A DNA stretch of 63,055 bases, from assembly GCA_902825845.1 (NCBI GenBank), contig CADECM010000015.1:12842-75896 (forward strand), in the 5' to 3' direction. This document shows, in pieces, positions 7,833 through 15,654 of the stretch; within the stretch, counting starts at the first letter, position 1, and each line of letters begins with the position of its first letter. The stretch comes from an uncultured beta proteobacterium (lineage in GTDB: Bacteria > Pseudomonadota > Gammaproteobacteria > Burkholderiales > SG8-41). A program made the position numbers and the translations under genes. The notes under the pieces were generated by a model. The model ran no database searches, was not told where the DNA came from, and worked only from the letters and a program-made list of their open reading frames with translations.

Positions 7833-8834
7833 TCACTTGGTCAGCGCCAGCGCCTTCAGAAAGGCGCGCTGCTGAATGTCGTCCGCATCCAACATCTTGC
7901 GCACCTCGGCGCTGGTCATGAAATCGTTGGCCCAGAAATTATCCGCCAGTTCCTTTTTCCATTCCGCCGATTCGTTCAGGCGGCGGAACGTCCTTTCCCA
8001 GTAGGCCACCTGCGGCGGCGTCATTTTTTTGGAGCCCAGAAACACGCGCCAGTTGGTGACCACGGCGTCGTAACCCTGTTCGCGCCAGGTCGGCACATCC
8101 GCCAGCACGCCGCCCAGCCGCTTGGGCGCGGCCACCGCCAGCACGCGCACCTGGCCATTGCGCGCGAGTGACGCGGCAAAGGACGCTGTCACCGGCGCCA
8201 CATCCACATGGCCGCCCATCAACGCCGTGGTGGCGGCGCCACCCGACGGGAAAATGGCATTGCGGGTTTTCTTGATGTCGACGCCCGCGAGACTCAGCGC
8301 CGCGGCCAGACCCTGATGGTTGGGATTGCCGATGCTGGTGGCAATGCCGAGGCTTAGCGAAGTGACATCCTTTTTCAGGCGCGCGACAAGATCGGCGCCG
8401 CTCTTGACCGGCGAATCGGGCTTCACCGTTACCGAGATGTACTCCGAGAACAGATTCACCACCGGCGTGAACTCGGTGTAGCTGAGGCCGCGCCTGACAA
8501 TGTTGCCGGAGATGATGGATTTGTTGGCCAGCACCAGGTGATGTCCGTCGCTCTGCTGGCTGATGTACGCGTAAGCAATGGCGCCGCCGCCGCCCGGCTT
8601 GTTGACCGGGTTCACCGGCACATCCATCGCCTTCTGTTCGTTGAACACCTTCACCATCAACCGCAAAATGCGATCCGATCCGCCACCGGGCGCATTGGTG
8701 GCCACCAGTTCCACCGCTTTTGTCGGTTTCCATTCGCCATCGGCGGCACAGGCGATGCCCGTTGCCAGCAGAATTGCAAGCCCAACACCGCCATCGCGGC
8801 GCCATCCAATGCGCCGCGGCATGCCTGACGTCAT
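7833..8834 (-). CDS. Bug/TctC-family periplasmic solute-binding protein
   Basis: A 333-residue binding protein. The start at 8834 follows GAGAGGAG at good distance and gives a basic start, a hydrophobic core and cleavage near AADGEW. Family features are KAVELVATNAPGGGSDRILR, VNKPGGGGAIAYAY, a central SIGNPNHQGLAAALS and the FPSGGAATTALMGGHVDVA block. It is a diverged Bug subtype (VATNAPGGG instead of the usual VPFPPGG). It is first in an operon with a Gfo/Idh/MocA oxidoreductase and divergent from a cupin gene 163 bases away. No TctAB permease is nearby, so it must share one encoded elsewhere. Confidence 0.87.
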   Translation of the reverse strand: MTSGMPRRIGWRRDGGVGLAILLATGIACAADGEWKPTKAVELVATNAPGGGSDRILRLMVKVFNEQKAMDVPVNPVNKPGGGGAIAYAYISQQSDGHHLVLANKSIISGNIVRRGLSYTEFTPVVNLFSEYISVTVKPDSPVKSGADLVARLKKDVTSLSLGIATSIGNPNHQGLAAALSLAGVDIKKTRNAIFPSGGAATTALMGGHVDVAPVTASFAASLARNGQVRVLAVAAPKRLGGVLADVPTWREQGYDAVVTNWRVFLGSKKMTPPQVAYWERTFRRLNESAEWKKELADNFWANDFMTSAEVRKMLDADDIQQRAFLKALALTK

Positions 8835-8997
8835 CACGTTTCTCCTCTCTCGGGTTGCTGCGCAGTGCCGCGCCGTGGCATCTGATGTGACGGCCCATGG
8901 TTCCGCGCGTGTCGCAATTGTATAACGCCATGTGGTAGCGTACGCGGGCGAACGGGCGCATCCCGCATTCAATATGGAATCGATTGGAGGAAGTGAA

Positions 8998-9474
8998 ATG
9001 GCATTTCGACGCGTGGTAACCGGATTCAACAAGGACGGCAAGAGCTGCATCAAATGGGACACCCAGATCGAGCCCAAGACCCTGCGCCCCGGCTTCGACA
9101 ACGTGCCGATGTGGGCCACCAAAAAACTGCCCGCCGAGACCGTGGAGGATGATCCGAACACATGGGAACTGGGCACCAGTCTTGCCGGCGGCTCGGTGTT
9201 CCGCTTTGGCGTTTACACGCCAGGCAACGTCGCGCGCTGGCACGCCACGGATTCGGTCGACTACGCAATCTGCATTTCCGGGCAGATGCGGATGGAGCTG
9301 GAAGAAGGCGCAGTGGTGCTTAACCCCGGCGATGTGGTGATCCAGCGCGGCACCAATCATAACTGGGTGGTCCAAGGCAACCAGCCGTGCGTGATGGCGT
9401 ATGTGCTGATCGCGACCGAGGGCGCCAAGACGACCGGGTGGACGGAAAACAGCAACGCTCAGCACGGGCACTAA
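8998..9474 (+). CDS. Cupin-domain protein
   Basis: A 158-residue single-domain cupin. The ATG at 8998 follows a strong GGAGG. The beta-barrel shows RWHATDSVDYAICISGQMRM (cupin motif 1) and LNPGDVVIQRGTNHNWVVQG (motif 2), with His and Glu/Asp positions suited to metal binding. No DNA-binding domain is present, so it is more likely a small enzyme such as an isomerase, dioxygenase or lactone-type enzyme than a regulator. It is divergent from the Bug/oxidoreductase operon and probably serves the same pathway. Confidence 0.82.
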   Translation: MAFRRVVTGFNKDGKSCIKWDTQIEPKTLRPGFDNVPMWATKKLPAETVEDDPNTWELGTSLAGGSVFRFGVYTPGNVARWHATDSVDYAICISGQMRMELEEGAVVLNPGDVVIQRGTNHNWVVQGNQPCVMAYVLIATEGAKTTGWTENSNAQHGH

Positions 9475-9743
9475 GCGCGCGCAGCGCCATACGCATGCCG
9501 TATCGGGCCGGGGCCCTGCCGTGTTGAGTCAACGGGTGCTTGATGGCCCGGAGCAGGAAACCCGGCGGCACCGGTAACGCCTCGCACTGCAGCCGGAACG
9601 CGCTATTGACGGCGCGTTTTCTTTTTGACCCGGTGAACAGTCGTTTGAGCATGAATCGCGGCATCATTGTCGCGCGCAGGCCCGCCCGGGCGGACCCGCA
9701 AGTCCAGGCGCCTCAGCGTGCGCGCCGCGGCTTTTCACTTAAT

Positions 9744-9756
9744 GCAATTCAATTGC
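9744..9756. promoter_or_regulatory. Probable Zur operator, site A
   Basis: GCAATTCAATTGC is a perfect inverted repeat (GCAA-N5-TTGC) in AT-rich flanks. The same 13-bp geometry recurs before zur and the ZIP gene. It stands about 107 bases upstream of the DUF4198 start. Assignment to Zur is inferred from the neighbouring regulator and metal genes. Confidence 0.6.
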
Positions 9757-9760
9757 TAAT

Positions 9761-9773
9761 GCGATAGTGTTGC
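9761..9773. promoter_or_regulatory. Probable weak Zur operator, site B
   Basis: GCGATAGTGTTGC fits GCAA-N5-TTGC with one mismatch and lies 17 bases (centre to centre) from site A, on nearly the same face two helical turns away. It could give cooperative binding. Confidence 0.35.
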
Positions 9774-9788
9774 GATAGACTCACAAAA

Positions 9789-9801
9789 GCAACTGTATTG
9801 C
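9789..9801. promoter_or_regulatory. Probable Zur operator, site C
   Basis: GCAACTGTATTGC matches the GCAA-N5-TTGC pattern exactly. It ends 6 bases before a terminator hairpin, so at least one promoter controlled here must lie upstream of it or read the other way. Confidence 0.55.
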
Positions 9802-9807
9802 ATCTGG

Positions 9808-9836
9808 AGCGCCGGATTAGATTGGGCGCTTTTTTT
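9808..9836 (+). terminator. Rho-independent terminator between Zur sites and the DUF4198 gene
   Basis: The stem AGCGCC/GGCGCT closes an 11-base loop and is followed by a run of seven Ts. It lies 27 bases upstream of the DUF4198 start and downstream of the Zur-like sites. Transcription from a promoter at the sites would have to pass it, which suggests attenuation or a very short transcript. The rest of 9475-9743 holds nothing I can support. Confidence 0.6.
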
Positions 9837-9862
9837 GATAATGCCTCGGTGAGTCTAACCTC

Positions 9863-10597
9863 GTGAATTCATTAAAGTTAATTACGGCGCTGGTCATGGC
9901 GGCATGGATCGCGTCGCTGGCGCAAGCCCATGGCATCTGGTTCGCGCAACGCTCAGGCGAGCTTGCGCTGATCTACGGTCACGGCGGCGAAGACCTTGAC
10001 ATGATCAAACGCTACGACAAGGTGACCCGCATTTCCGCCTTCGATGCTACAGGTGGACCGCTCAAGACCACGCTGCGCAAAACCGACCATCTGGCGCTGG
10101 TTGACATGAGTGCCAAGCCCGCGATCATCGCCGCCGTGCTCGACAATGGCTACTGGACCAAAGGGCCCGACGACAAGTGGGTCAACAAGGGCAAAGACGA
10201 GGTGCCGGGGGCCAAAGTAAGCGGGCGTTATATCAAGTACACCGTGTTTCTTAAGGAGCCGTTGTCGAAACCGTTGGGCGCATTGCCCGGCCAGGTGCTG
10301 CAGATATTACCGGTAGGCGCGAAGCTGCCGCATCACATGAACGACGCGATGACGGTGCGTGTGCTGTTCAATGGCAAGCCAGCGCCGGGTGCGAAAGTGA
10401 TTCGCGACTATGTGACCGACCCCGACCAGAAACCGATGATCGCCGGCAAGGACGGCACGGTGACATTCCGGGTACGCAATCAGGGTCTGAATGTGGTGGG
10501 CGCGAGTTTTGAGGCGCCGGCGGACGATCCGGTGAAAGCCACCAAAAACGGGCTCTACGCCACGCTGGCGTTCGTGCTGCAGCACGGCCCGGAATAA
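9863..10597 (+). CDS. DUF4198-type periplasmic metal-related protein
   Basis: A 244-residue secreted protein with a GTG start at 9863. The signal peptide ends SLAQA, so the mature chain begins with His (HGIWFAQRSGEL), an arrangement used for metal coordination in CopC-like and other copper/zinc proteins. The body has a beta-rich C-terminal domain (VRVLFNGKPAPGAKVIRDYV, TFRVRNQGLNVVGA) typical of DUF4198 proteins, which are often found beside nickel, cobalt or zinc uptake genes. It precedes a TonB-dependent receptor by 62 bases and has three Zur-like sites upstream, so a periplasmic metal-binding or transfer role in zinc uptake is likely but not shown. Confidence 0.75.
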   Translation: MNSLKLITALVMAAWIASLAQAHGIWFAQRSGELALIYGHGGEDLDMIKRYDKVTRISAFDATGGPLKTTLRKTDHLALVDMSAKPAIIAAVLDNGYWTKGPDDKWVNKGKDEVPGAKVSGRYIKYTVFLKEPLSKPLGALPGQVLQILPVGAKLPHHMNDAMTVRVLFNGKPAPGAKVIRDYVTDPDQKPMIAGKDGTVTFRVRNQGLNVVGASFEAPADDPVKATKNGLYATLAFVLQHGPE

Positions 10598-10598
10598 C

Positions 10599-10623
10599 AG
10601 CGGTCGGGTGGCTCCCGACTGCT
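10599..10623 (+). other. Intercistronic hairpin
   Basis: A 10-bp stem (one G-T pair) with a 5-base loop begins inside the space just after the DUF4198 stop. No T-run follows. It could stabilise the upstream message or set relative expression of the binding protein and the receptor. Confidence 0.45.
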
Positions 10624-10659
10624 GTCGCCATTCATTTTTCTTCTATCCGAGTTTCAATC

Positions 10660-12798
10660 ATGCGACCCAGAAAGTCCCTCGTGGCCGCAGCCGTGGCTGC
10701 GGTTTTGATGCCTGACGTTTCGTTTGCCCAAAACACCCCCGCTGCGCCCGCGGCGACGCTGCCGACCATCGAAGTGGTCGGTCGCCGCCAGTCGGGCGCG
10801 TATCACGCCGACGAGGCCAGCGGCACCAAGACCGATCTGCCGCTGCGCGAACTGCCGCAGGCGGTGCGCGTGATGTCGCGCCAGACGCTGGATGACCTTG
10901 GCACCACGCGGCTGGATGACTCGCTCGATTACGTGGGTGGCATTTCGCGCCAGAATCACTTTGGCGGCTTGTGGGACAACATTGCCATTCGTGGCCTTGC
11001 TGGCGATGTCAGCAACGGCATGTCGCTGCTGCTGAACGGGTTTTCCGGCAATCGCGGGTTTAACGCCCCGCGCGACACCGCCAATATCGAGCGCATCGAA
11101 TTTCTCAAGGGGCCGGCATCTTCGCTGTATGGCACCAGCGAGCCGGGCGGCACCCTCAATCTGGTGACCAAGAAGCCGCTGTGGAAACCCGGTCATTCGA
11201 TCGAGGCCTACGTTGGCAGCTACGACTTTTATCGTCTGACGCTGGATACCACCGGACCGATCACCCCGAATTTCGCCTACCGGCTCAACGTCGCGCTGGA
11301 AGATCGCGGCAGCATCCGCGACTATGTAGACACGCAGCGCGCGATGGTGGCGCCGGCGTTTAGCTGGCGTATTTCCGGCGTCACGCGGCTCGACTACTCG
11401 GGCGAATGGCTGCGCCACAAAACGCCGCTCGATCGCGGCGTTGTCGCCATTAACGACCAGCTGGGCGCGGTGCCGCGCAATCGCTTTCTCGGCGAGCCGG
11501 CTGACGGTGACGTGAAAGTCGAGAACCAGACGCATCAGCTGGTGCTGGAGCATGATTTCAGCAGCCGCTGGAGCGGCAAGCTTGGCCTCGCCTACAAAGG
11601 CGGCACGCTCAACGGATTTTCCACCGAGCCGCAGCCCACGCTGCAGCCGGACAACCGCACGCTGCGCCGGCAGCGCCGCTTTCGCGACTACGATTCCGAC
11701 GACATCAGTGTGCAAGGCGAGGTGACCGGCAAATTCAAAACCGGCGCGCTGGAACATGAGCTGATGCTCGGCAGTGAGGCCTATCGCTTCAAAATCGATC
11801 AACTTCTGCTGCGCGCAAATCCGACCAATGCCGCGCCCTATGCCATTGATGTCCTCGCGCCCGTGTATGGCCAGCCGCAGCCCGTGCCTGGACCGAATAC
11901 CTATACCCGCGAGGAGCAGACGAATCTTGCGCTCTACCTGCAGGACACGGTAAAACTCGGCGCCCAGTGGCGGTTACTGTTGGGCTTGCGGCACGATCGC
12001 TACGACCAGGAATTGCAGGACCGCAGAACCAACGTCACCACCACCCAGTCACCTAACGCCACCTCCCCGCGTATGGGCCTTAGTTTTCTGCCGAACAACA
12101 CGCTGACGCTCTACGCCAGTGCCGGCAAGTCGTTCCGTCCGAACACGGGCGCCAGCGCTGCCGGCACCGCATTTGATCCCGAAACCGGCAAAGCGTACGA
12201 AGCCGGCGTGAAATGGGAGGCCGTCGACAAGTCCATGGGCGGCACGCTGGCTGTCTTCGATATCCGCAAGAAGAATGTGCTCACCGCAGACCCGGCCAAT
12301 GCCGCTTTTTCGATAGCGGCGGGCGAAGTGAGAAGCCGCGGCTTCGACGCGGATTTGTCGGGGCAGCTGTCCCGCGCCTGGCGCATCAATGCGAGTTTTA
12401 CCTACAACGATGTTTCGGTATTGAAGGACAACACCCTTGAAATCGGCGGACGGCTGCTCAACGTGCCGCGCGTCAACGGCAGCATGCTACTGGTCTACGA
12501 GGGCGCGCTGGGCGACAGCGGGCGCTACGGGCTGGGCGGCGGCGTCACGCATACCAGCCGGCGGCTGGGCGAGGCGCGTACGCAGGCGCAAGCCGCCGCC
12601 GGCACACCGGCGTTTGAATTGCCGCAATACACCACTGCCAAGCTGGTAGCCTATTGGCGCATGAGCTCGACGTTCCGCCTGTCGCTGGATGTCGATAATC
12701 TGTTCGACAAGACCTACTACACCAACTCGTTCCAGCGTACCTGGGTTGCGGTGGGCGCACCTCGCACGATTACGCTGGGCGCGCAGATGAAGTTCTAG
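10660..12798 (+). CDS. TonB-dependent outer-membrane receptor, siderophore-receptor type
   Basis: A 712-residue outer-membrane receptor. It has a signal peptide ending VSFAQ, a TonB box TIEVVGRR, a plug domain (LPQAVRVMSRQTLDDLG, IERIEFLKGPASSLYGTSEPGG, LVTKKP) and a beta-barrel ending in Phe (GAQMKF), as expected for BAM-dependent assembly. By sequence it belongs to the FhuA-like siderophore receptor group. Its place behind a DUF4198 protein with Zur-like sites and before zur suggests that it imports zinc or a zinc-chelating metallophore rather than iron. The ligand is therefore uncertain. Confidence 0.88.
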   Translation: MRPRKSLVAAAVAAVLMPDVSFAQNTPAAPAATLPTIEVVGRRQSGAYHADEASGTKTDLPLRELPQAVRVMSRQTLDDLGTTRLDDSLDYVGGISRQNHFGGLWDNIAIRGLAGDVSNGMSLLLNGFSGNRGFNAPRDTANIERIEFLKGPASSLYGTSEPGGTLNLVTKKPLWKPGHSIEAYVGSYDFYRLTLDTTGPITPNFAYRLNVALEDRGSIRDYVDTQRAMVAPAFSWRISGVTRLDYSGEWLRHKTPLDRGVVAINDQLGAVPRNRFLGEPADGDVKVENQTHQLVLEHDFSSRWSGKLGLAYKGGTLNGFSTEPQPTLQPDNRTLRRQRRFRDYDSDDISVQGEVTGKFKTGALEHELMLGSEAYRFKIDQLLLRANPTNAAPYAIDVLAPVYGQPQPVPGPNTYTREEQTNLALYLQDTVKLGAQWRLLLGLRHDRYDQELQDRRTNVTTTQSPNATSPRMGLSFLPNNTLTLYASAGKSFRPNTGASAAGTAFDPETGKAYEAGVKWEAVDKSMGGTLAVFDIRKKNVLTADPANAAFSIAAGEVRSRGFDADLSGQLSRAWRINASFTYNDVSVLKDNTLEIGGRLLNVPRVNGSMLLVYEGALGDSGRYGLGGGVTHTSRRLGEARTQAQAAAGTPAFELPQYTTAKLVAYWRMSSTFRLSLDVDNLFDKTYYTNSFQRTWVAVGAPRTITLGAQMKF

Positions 12799-12892
12799 CC
12801 TGCCATGCGCGAGCATCGTCCTGCAATCGCAACAGTCACTGCATCAGGCATGAAGTCCCCAAGCCTGGCCCCGTATTGAACTGCCGGATCTT

Positions 12893-12917
12893 ATTAATGC
12901 AACAGGAGTGCATTAAT
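12893..12917. promoter_or_regulatory. Probable Zur operator upstream of zur
   Basis: A perfect 9-bp inverted repeat, ATTAATGCA/TGCATTAAT, around a 7-base centre. The core GCAACAGGAGTGC fits GCAA-N5-TTGC with one mismatch. It lies between the receptor stop and zur, about 300 bases before the zur ATG and 86 before a terminator. Autoregulation of zur is a natural reading, but the distance and the terminator make that uncertain. Confidence 0.55.
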
Positions 12918-13002
12918 TGGTATATCGTGATTTAATGCTCCCGGGAATCAAAGACATCCATTGCAAGCGTTTTTGGTTTCCGGTTATACCTGATGCGTGA
13001 TT

Positions 13003-13026
13003 GCCGGGCTAACGCCCGGCTTTTTT
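13003..13026 (+). terminator. Rho-independent terminator before zur
   Basis: A perfect 7-bp stem GCCGGGC/GCCCGGC with a TAAC loop, followed directly by six Ts. It would end transcripts from the receptor operon or any short transcript starting near the 12893 palindrome. Confidence 0.85.
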
Positions 13027-13120
13027 CTCTGTATGTCACACCGTGTGCAGCTTTCAAAGCATGGTTACGTCGATGACAGCGCCGTCGCAGAACAGGCTTC
13101 CGCCCAGAGTGCAGAATATC

Positions 13121-13140
13121 TATAAGTATCTGTTTTTAAA
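13121..13140 (-). repeat. AT-rich intergenic motif, copy 4 (reverse)
   Basis: Read on the minus strand this is TTTAAAAACAGATACTTATA. On the plus strand it continues into an A/T-rich tail ending TTTATG at 13152, closely matching copy 7 over about 30 bases. It lies 74 bases before the zur ATG. Confidence 0.75.
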
Positions 13141-13213
13141 CAATTATTTATGCGACGCGTTTGCGCGGTCCGAACGTCTATGCTTTAATGAGGGCGTTGC
13201 CGAGGAATACGCG

Positions 13214-13675
13214 ATGAAAACAGACCAACACGATGCCGCCGAAGAGGCCATACGCGCCACTGGCGCCCGCATGACGCGGCCGCGCATCATGGTGCTCGCC
13301 ATATTGCTGCAGGCGGAGCGTGCCCTGACGCACACCGAAGTGGAGTCGCGTCTGCCGCGCGCAACGGATGTGGACCGGGTCACCATCTATCGTGTGCTGG
13401 AGTGGCTGACCGAGCAGGGACTGGCGCACAAGATCGCGGGTGACGACCGGGTATGGCGCTTCAACGCGGCAGGCCACGCCCACAAGGGTCCGCACGCGCA
13501 CTTTAAGTGCAGTGATTGCGGGGAAGTGATCTGCCTCGAAGAAGCCAGCACCAAACCCGAGGTAAAGCTTCCTACCGGTTACAAGCAGCAGCAGGTCGAG
13601 CTGACCATCAAGGGCCTGTGCGCGGATTGCGTGCCGGCGGCCAAGCCCCGCGCCACCGCGCGCCATCAACACTGA
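13214..13675 (+). CDS. zur: Fur-family transcriptional regulator, probably Zur
   Basis: A 153-residue Fur-family repressor. The start at 13214 follows GAGGA. The winged helix is ARMTRPRIMVLAILL through VDRVTIYRVLEWLTEQGL. The dimer and metal domain contains HAHKGPHAHFKC, the structural zinc site CSDCGEVICLEE and a second CADC pair, plus a His-rich tail. Placement between metal receptors, a ZIP permease and a CobW GTPase points to zinc sensing (Zur) rather than iron. It would repress the surrounding genes through the GCAA-N5-TTGC palindromes when zinc is ample. Assignment as Zur against another Fur type rests mainly on context. Confidence 0.82.
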   Translation: MKTDQHDAAEEAIRATGARMTRPRIMVLAILLQAERALTHTEVESRLPRATDVDRVTIYRVLEWLTEQGLAHKIAGDDRVWRFNAAGHAHKGPHAHFKCSDCGEVICLEEASTKPEVKLPTGYKQQQVELTIKGLCADCVPAAKPRATARHQH

Positions 13676-13717
13676 CGACGAACGTCTTGTCTTTTCGCTT
13701 CGTTACCTCGCCCAATA

Positions 13718-13734
13718 ATGCAACTGAATTGCAT
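13718..13734. promoter_or_regulatory. Probable Zur operator before the ZIP gene
   Basis: ATGCAACTGAATTGCAT: a 6-bp inverted repeat around five bases, the best match to the shared pattern. It lies in the 72-base gap between zur and the ZIP frame, 14 bases before the proposed ATC start. Confidence 0.65.
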
Positions 13735-13747
13735 AAGGTGAACCAAC

Positions 13748-14500
13748 ATCGATCCCACGTTAGGCTGGATTCTGGCCGGCACGCTGTGCGGCGGCGTACT
13801 GAGTCTGTTGATTTCCGCAGTCGCGTCCTTTGCCCTGCTGTCGGCATGGGTGCCGCGCATGGTGAGTTTTGCCGTCGGCGCCATGCTCGGCGCGTCGTTC
13901 TTGCACCTGTTGCCGGAGGCCCTGTCACAGGCCGACAGCATCGAAGCCCTGTTTGCGACGCTGCTCGCCGGCATGTTGGCGTTTTTTATGCTGGAAAAGG
14001 CTGCTTTGTGGCGCCACCGGCACGAACTGACGACGGAGGCGCCGCAACACCGCGCGGGTACACTGATCGTGATCGGCGACGCCCTGCACAATTTTGTCGA
14101 TGGCGTGCTGATTGCGGCTGCCTTTCTCACCGATACCGGCCTGGGTATCGCAACCACGGCAGCGATCATTGCCCACGAAATCCCGCAGGAAGTGGGCGAC
14201 TTCATGGTGCTGTTGGACGGCGGTTACAGCCGCCGCAAGGCGCTGCTGCTCAACACCGCATCCTCGCTCACGGCGGTGGCTGGCGGCATCGCCGGCTATC
14301 TGGCGCTGGACGACGCCAGGAGCGCAGTGCCCTACGTTCTGACGCTTGCCGCCGCCAGTTTTATCTACATCGCGGCGGCAGACCTGATACCGCAGCTGCA
14401 TCGCTACAACGACGCCCGCAGTACTGCCTGGCAATTCGCGCTGATCCTGCTCGGCATCGCGATGATCGCCGTGCCCCACCTGTGGCTGCATGCCCATTGA
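13748..14500 (+). CDS. ZIP-family metal permease with non-standard start codon
   Basis: An inner-membrane zinc (or Fe/Mn) importer of about 250 residues with eight likely membrane helices. Family signatures are MLGASFLHLLPEAL, DALHNFVDGVLIAAAF and AIIAHEIPQEVGDFMVLL, whose His and Glu line the metal path. The frame is closed by TGA at 13739-13741 and has no ATG or GTG before the first helix. An ATC at 13748 sits 7 bases after AAGGTG and would give IDPTLGWILAGTLCGGVL, a normal ZIP start. The first usual alternative, TTG at 13808, would cut helix 1. Either ATC is used or one base of the start is wrong. It lies between zur and cobW and follows a Zur-like box. Confidence 0.83.
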   Translation: MDPTLGWILAGTLCGGVLSLLISAVASFALLSAWVPRMVSFAVGAMLGASFLHLLPEALSQADSIEALFATLLAGMLAFFMLEKAALWRHRHELTTEAPQHRAGTLIVIGDALHNFVDGVLIAAAFLTDTGLGIATTAAIIAHEIPQEVGDFMVLLDGGYSRRKALLLNTASSLTAVAGGIAGYLALDDARSAVPYVLTLAAASFIYIAAADLIPQLHRYNDARSTAWQFALILLGIAMIAVPHLWLHAH

Positions 14501-14559
14501 TGCGCGTGGCTGGCGCCAGTCGTGGCGCGTATTGCAACAATTGTTAATCGGAGAACTTG

Positions 14560-15603
14560 ATGAACCGTCCGCAAACCCGAGCTGAACCTGACAAACTCCC
14601 CGTCACCATTCTCACCGGCTTTCTCGGCAGTGGAAAAACCACGCTGCTCAACCGCATTCTGAAGGAGCATCATGGCCAGAAGATCGCCGTGATCGAAAAT
14701 GAATTCGGTGAGACCGGCATCGACAACGAGATCCTGCTGCAGGAACGCGACGAGCAGATCATCGAGATGAACAACGGCTGCATCTGTTGCACGGTGCGGG
14801 GCGATCTGGTTCGCATTCTCGGCTCGCTGTCCGAGAAGCGCAAAGCCGGAACATTCAACTTTGACCGTGTGGTCATCGAAACCACCGGGCTTGCCGACCC
14901 GGCACCCGTCGCGCAGACGTTTTTTGTGGAAGAGGCGATTGAGCGCGATTACCGTATTGATGCCATTCTGACCGTGGTCGATGCCAAACACGCGCCGCAA
15001 CAACTTGACGCCCATCATGAAGCGCAGGAGCAGGTGGGTTTTGCCGACCGCATTCTGCTGTCGAAGACCGATCTGGTCAGCGAGCCGGAAGCCGCCGCGC
15101 TGGAGGCGCGGCTGAAGAAGATGAATCCGCGCGCGCCAGTCAAGCGCGTGCACTTTGGCCAGACCGGGATCGCGGATATTCTGGACATCAAAGGGTTTGA
15201 TCTCAACGCCATACTCGCCATCGAGCCGCAGTTTCTGCAGGATGTGAGCCACGAACACGACGATGATGTCGGCTCGTTTGTATATCGTGAAAAGCGCGCT
15301 TTTGAGCTCGGCAAGCTGGAGCAATTCTTCAGTATGCTGATCAAGACCCACGGCACCAAACTGCTGCGCTACAAGGGCGTGCTCAATATACGGGGCAATC
15401 CGCGACGCACCATCTTTCAGGGAGTGCACATGCTGTTCTCGGCGGAAGACGGCGCGCCGTGGGGCGAGAACGAAGACCGCGAAAGCGTCATGGTGTTTAT
15501 CGGGATCAAACTGCCGCAAAAGATTTTCGAAGAAGGGCTGGCGATGTGCGTGAAGGGGGCGAAGCCCGCACCAGCACCCGGGCTACCCGTTGGCCGGAAA
15601 TAG
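14560..15603 (+). CDS. CobW-family GTP-binding metallochaperone
   Basis: A cytosolic G3E GTPase of 347 residues; ATG at 14560 after CGGAG. The P-loop GFLGSGKT is at residues 20-27. The metal-binding CICC lies at 74-77 within MNNGCICCTVRGDL. The Mg site is ETTGLADP, and LSKTDLV is the guanine-specificity motif. The C-terminal CobW domain runs from about residue 235. A modest His/Asp patch (HEHDDD) is present. Zur-linked members deliver zinc to client enzymes under starvation. It sits 59 bases after the ZIP gene and 51 before the ABC genes, consistent with one zinc-supply operon. Confidence 0.88.
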   Translation: MNRPQTRAEPDKLPVTILTGFLGSGKTTLLNRILKEHHGQKIAVIENEFGETGIDNEILLQERDEQIIEMNNGCICCTVRGDLVRILGSLSEKRKAGTFNFDRVVIETTGLADPAPVAQTFFVEEAIERDYRIDAILTVVDAKHAPQQLDAHHEAQEQVGFADRILLSKTDLVSEPEAAALEARLKKMNPRAPVKRVHFGQTGIADILDIKGFDLNAILAIEPQFLQDVSHEHDDDVGSFVYREKRAFELGKLEQFFSMLIKTHGTKLLRYKGVLNIRGNPRRTIFQGVHMLFSAEDGAPWGENEDRESVMVFIGIKLPQKIFEEGLAMCVKGAKPAPAPGLPVGRK

Positions 15604-15654
15604 CCAGTAGAATGCGCGGCATCACCAATTCACGGGCAGCACGGCTACCACGCC

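Noticed and set aside
6792..8171. A 459-codon plus-strand frame across two minus-strand genes
   Set aside because: It spans the Gfo/Idh/MocA and Bug genes without respect to their border and shows no domain; it is a mirror of their codon bias.
14531..14548. Zur-like sequence before cobW (ATTGCAACAATTGTTAAT)
   Set aside because: It holds one GCAA half but the other half and spacing do not fit GCAA-N5-TTGC; its symmetry is around an even centre. It may be a decayed site but is not supported.
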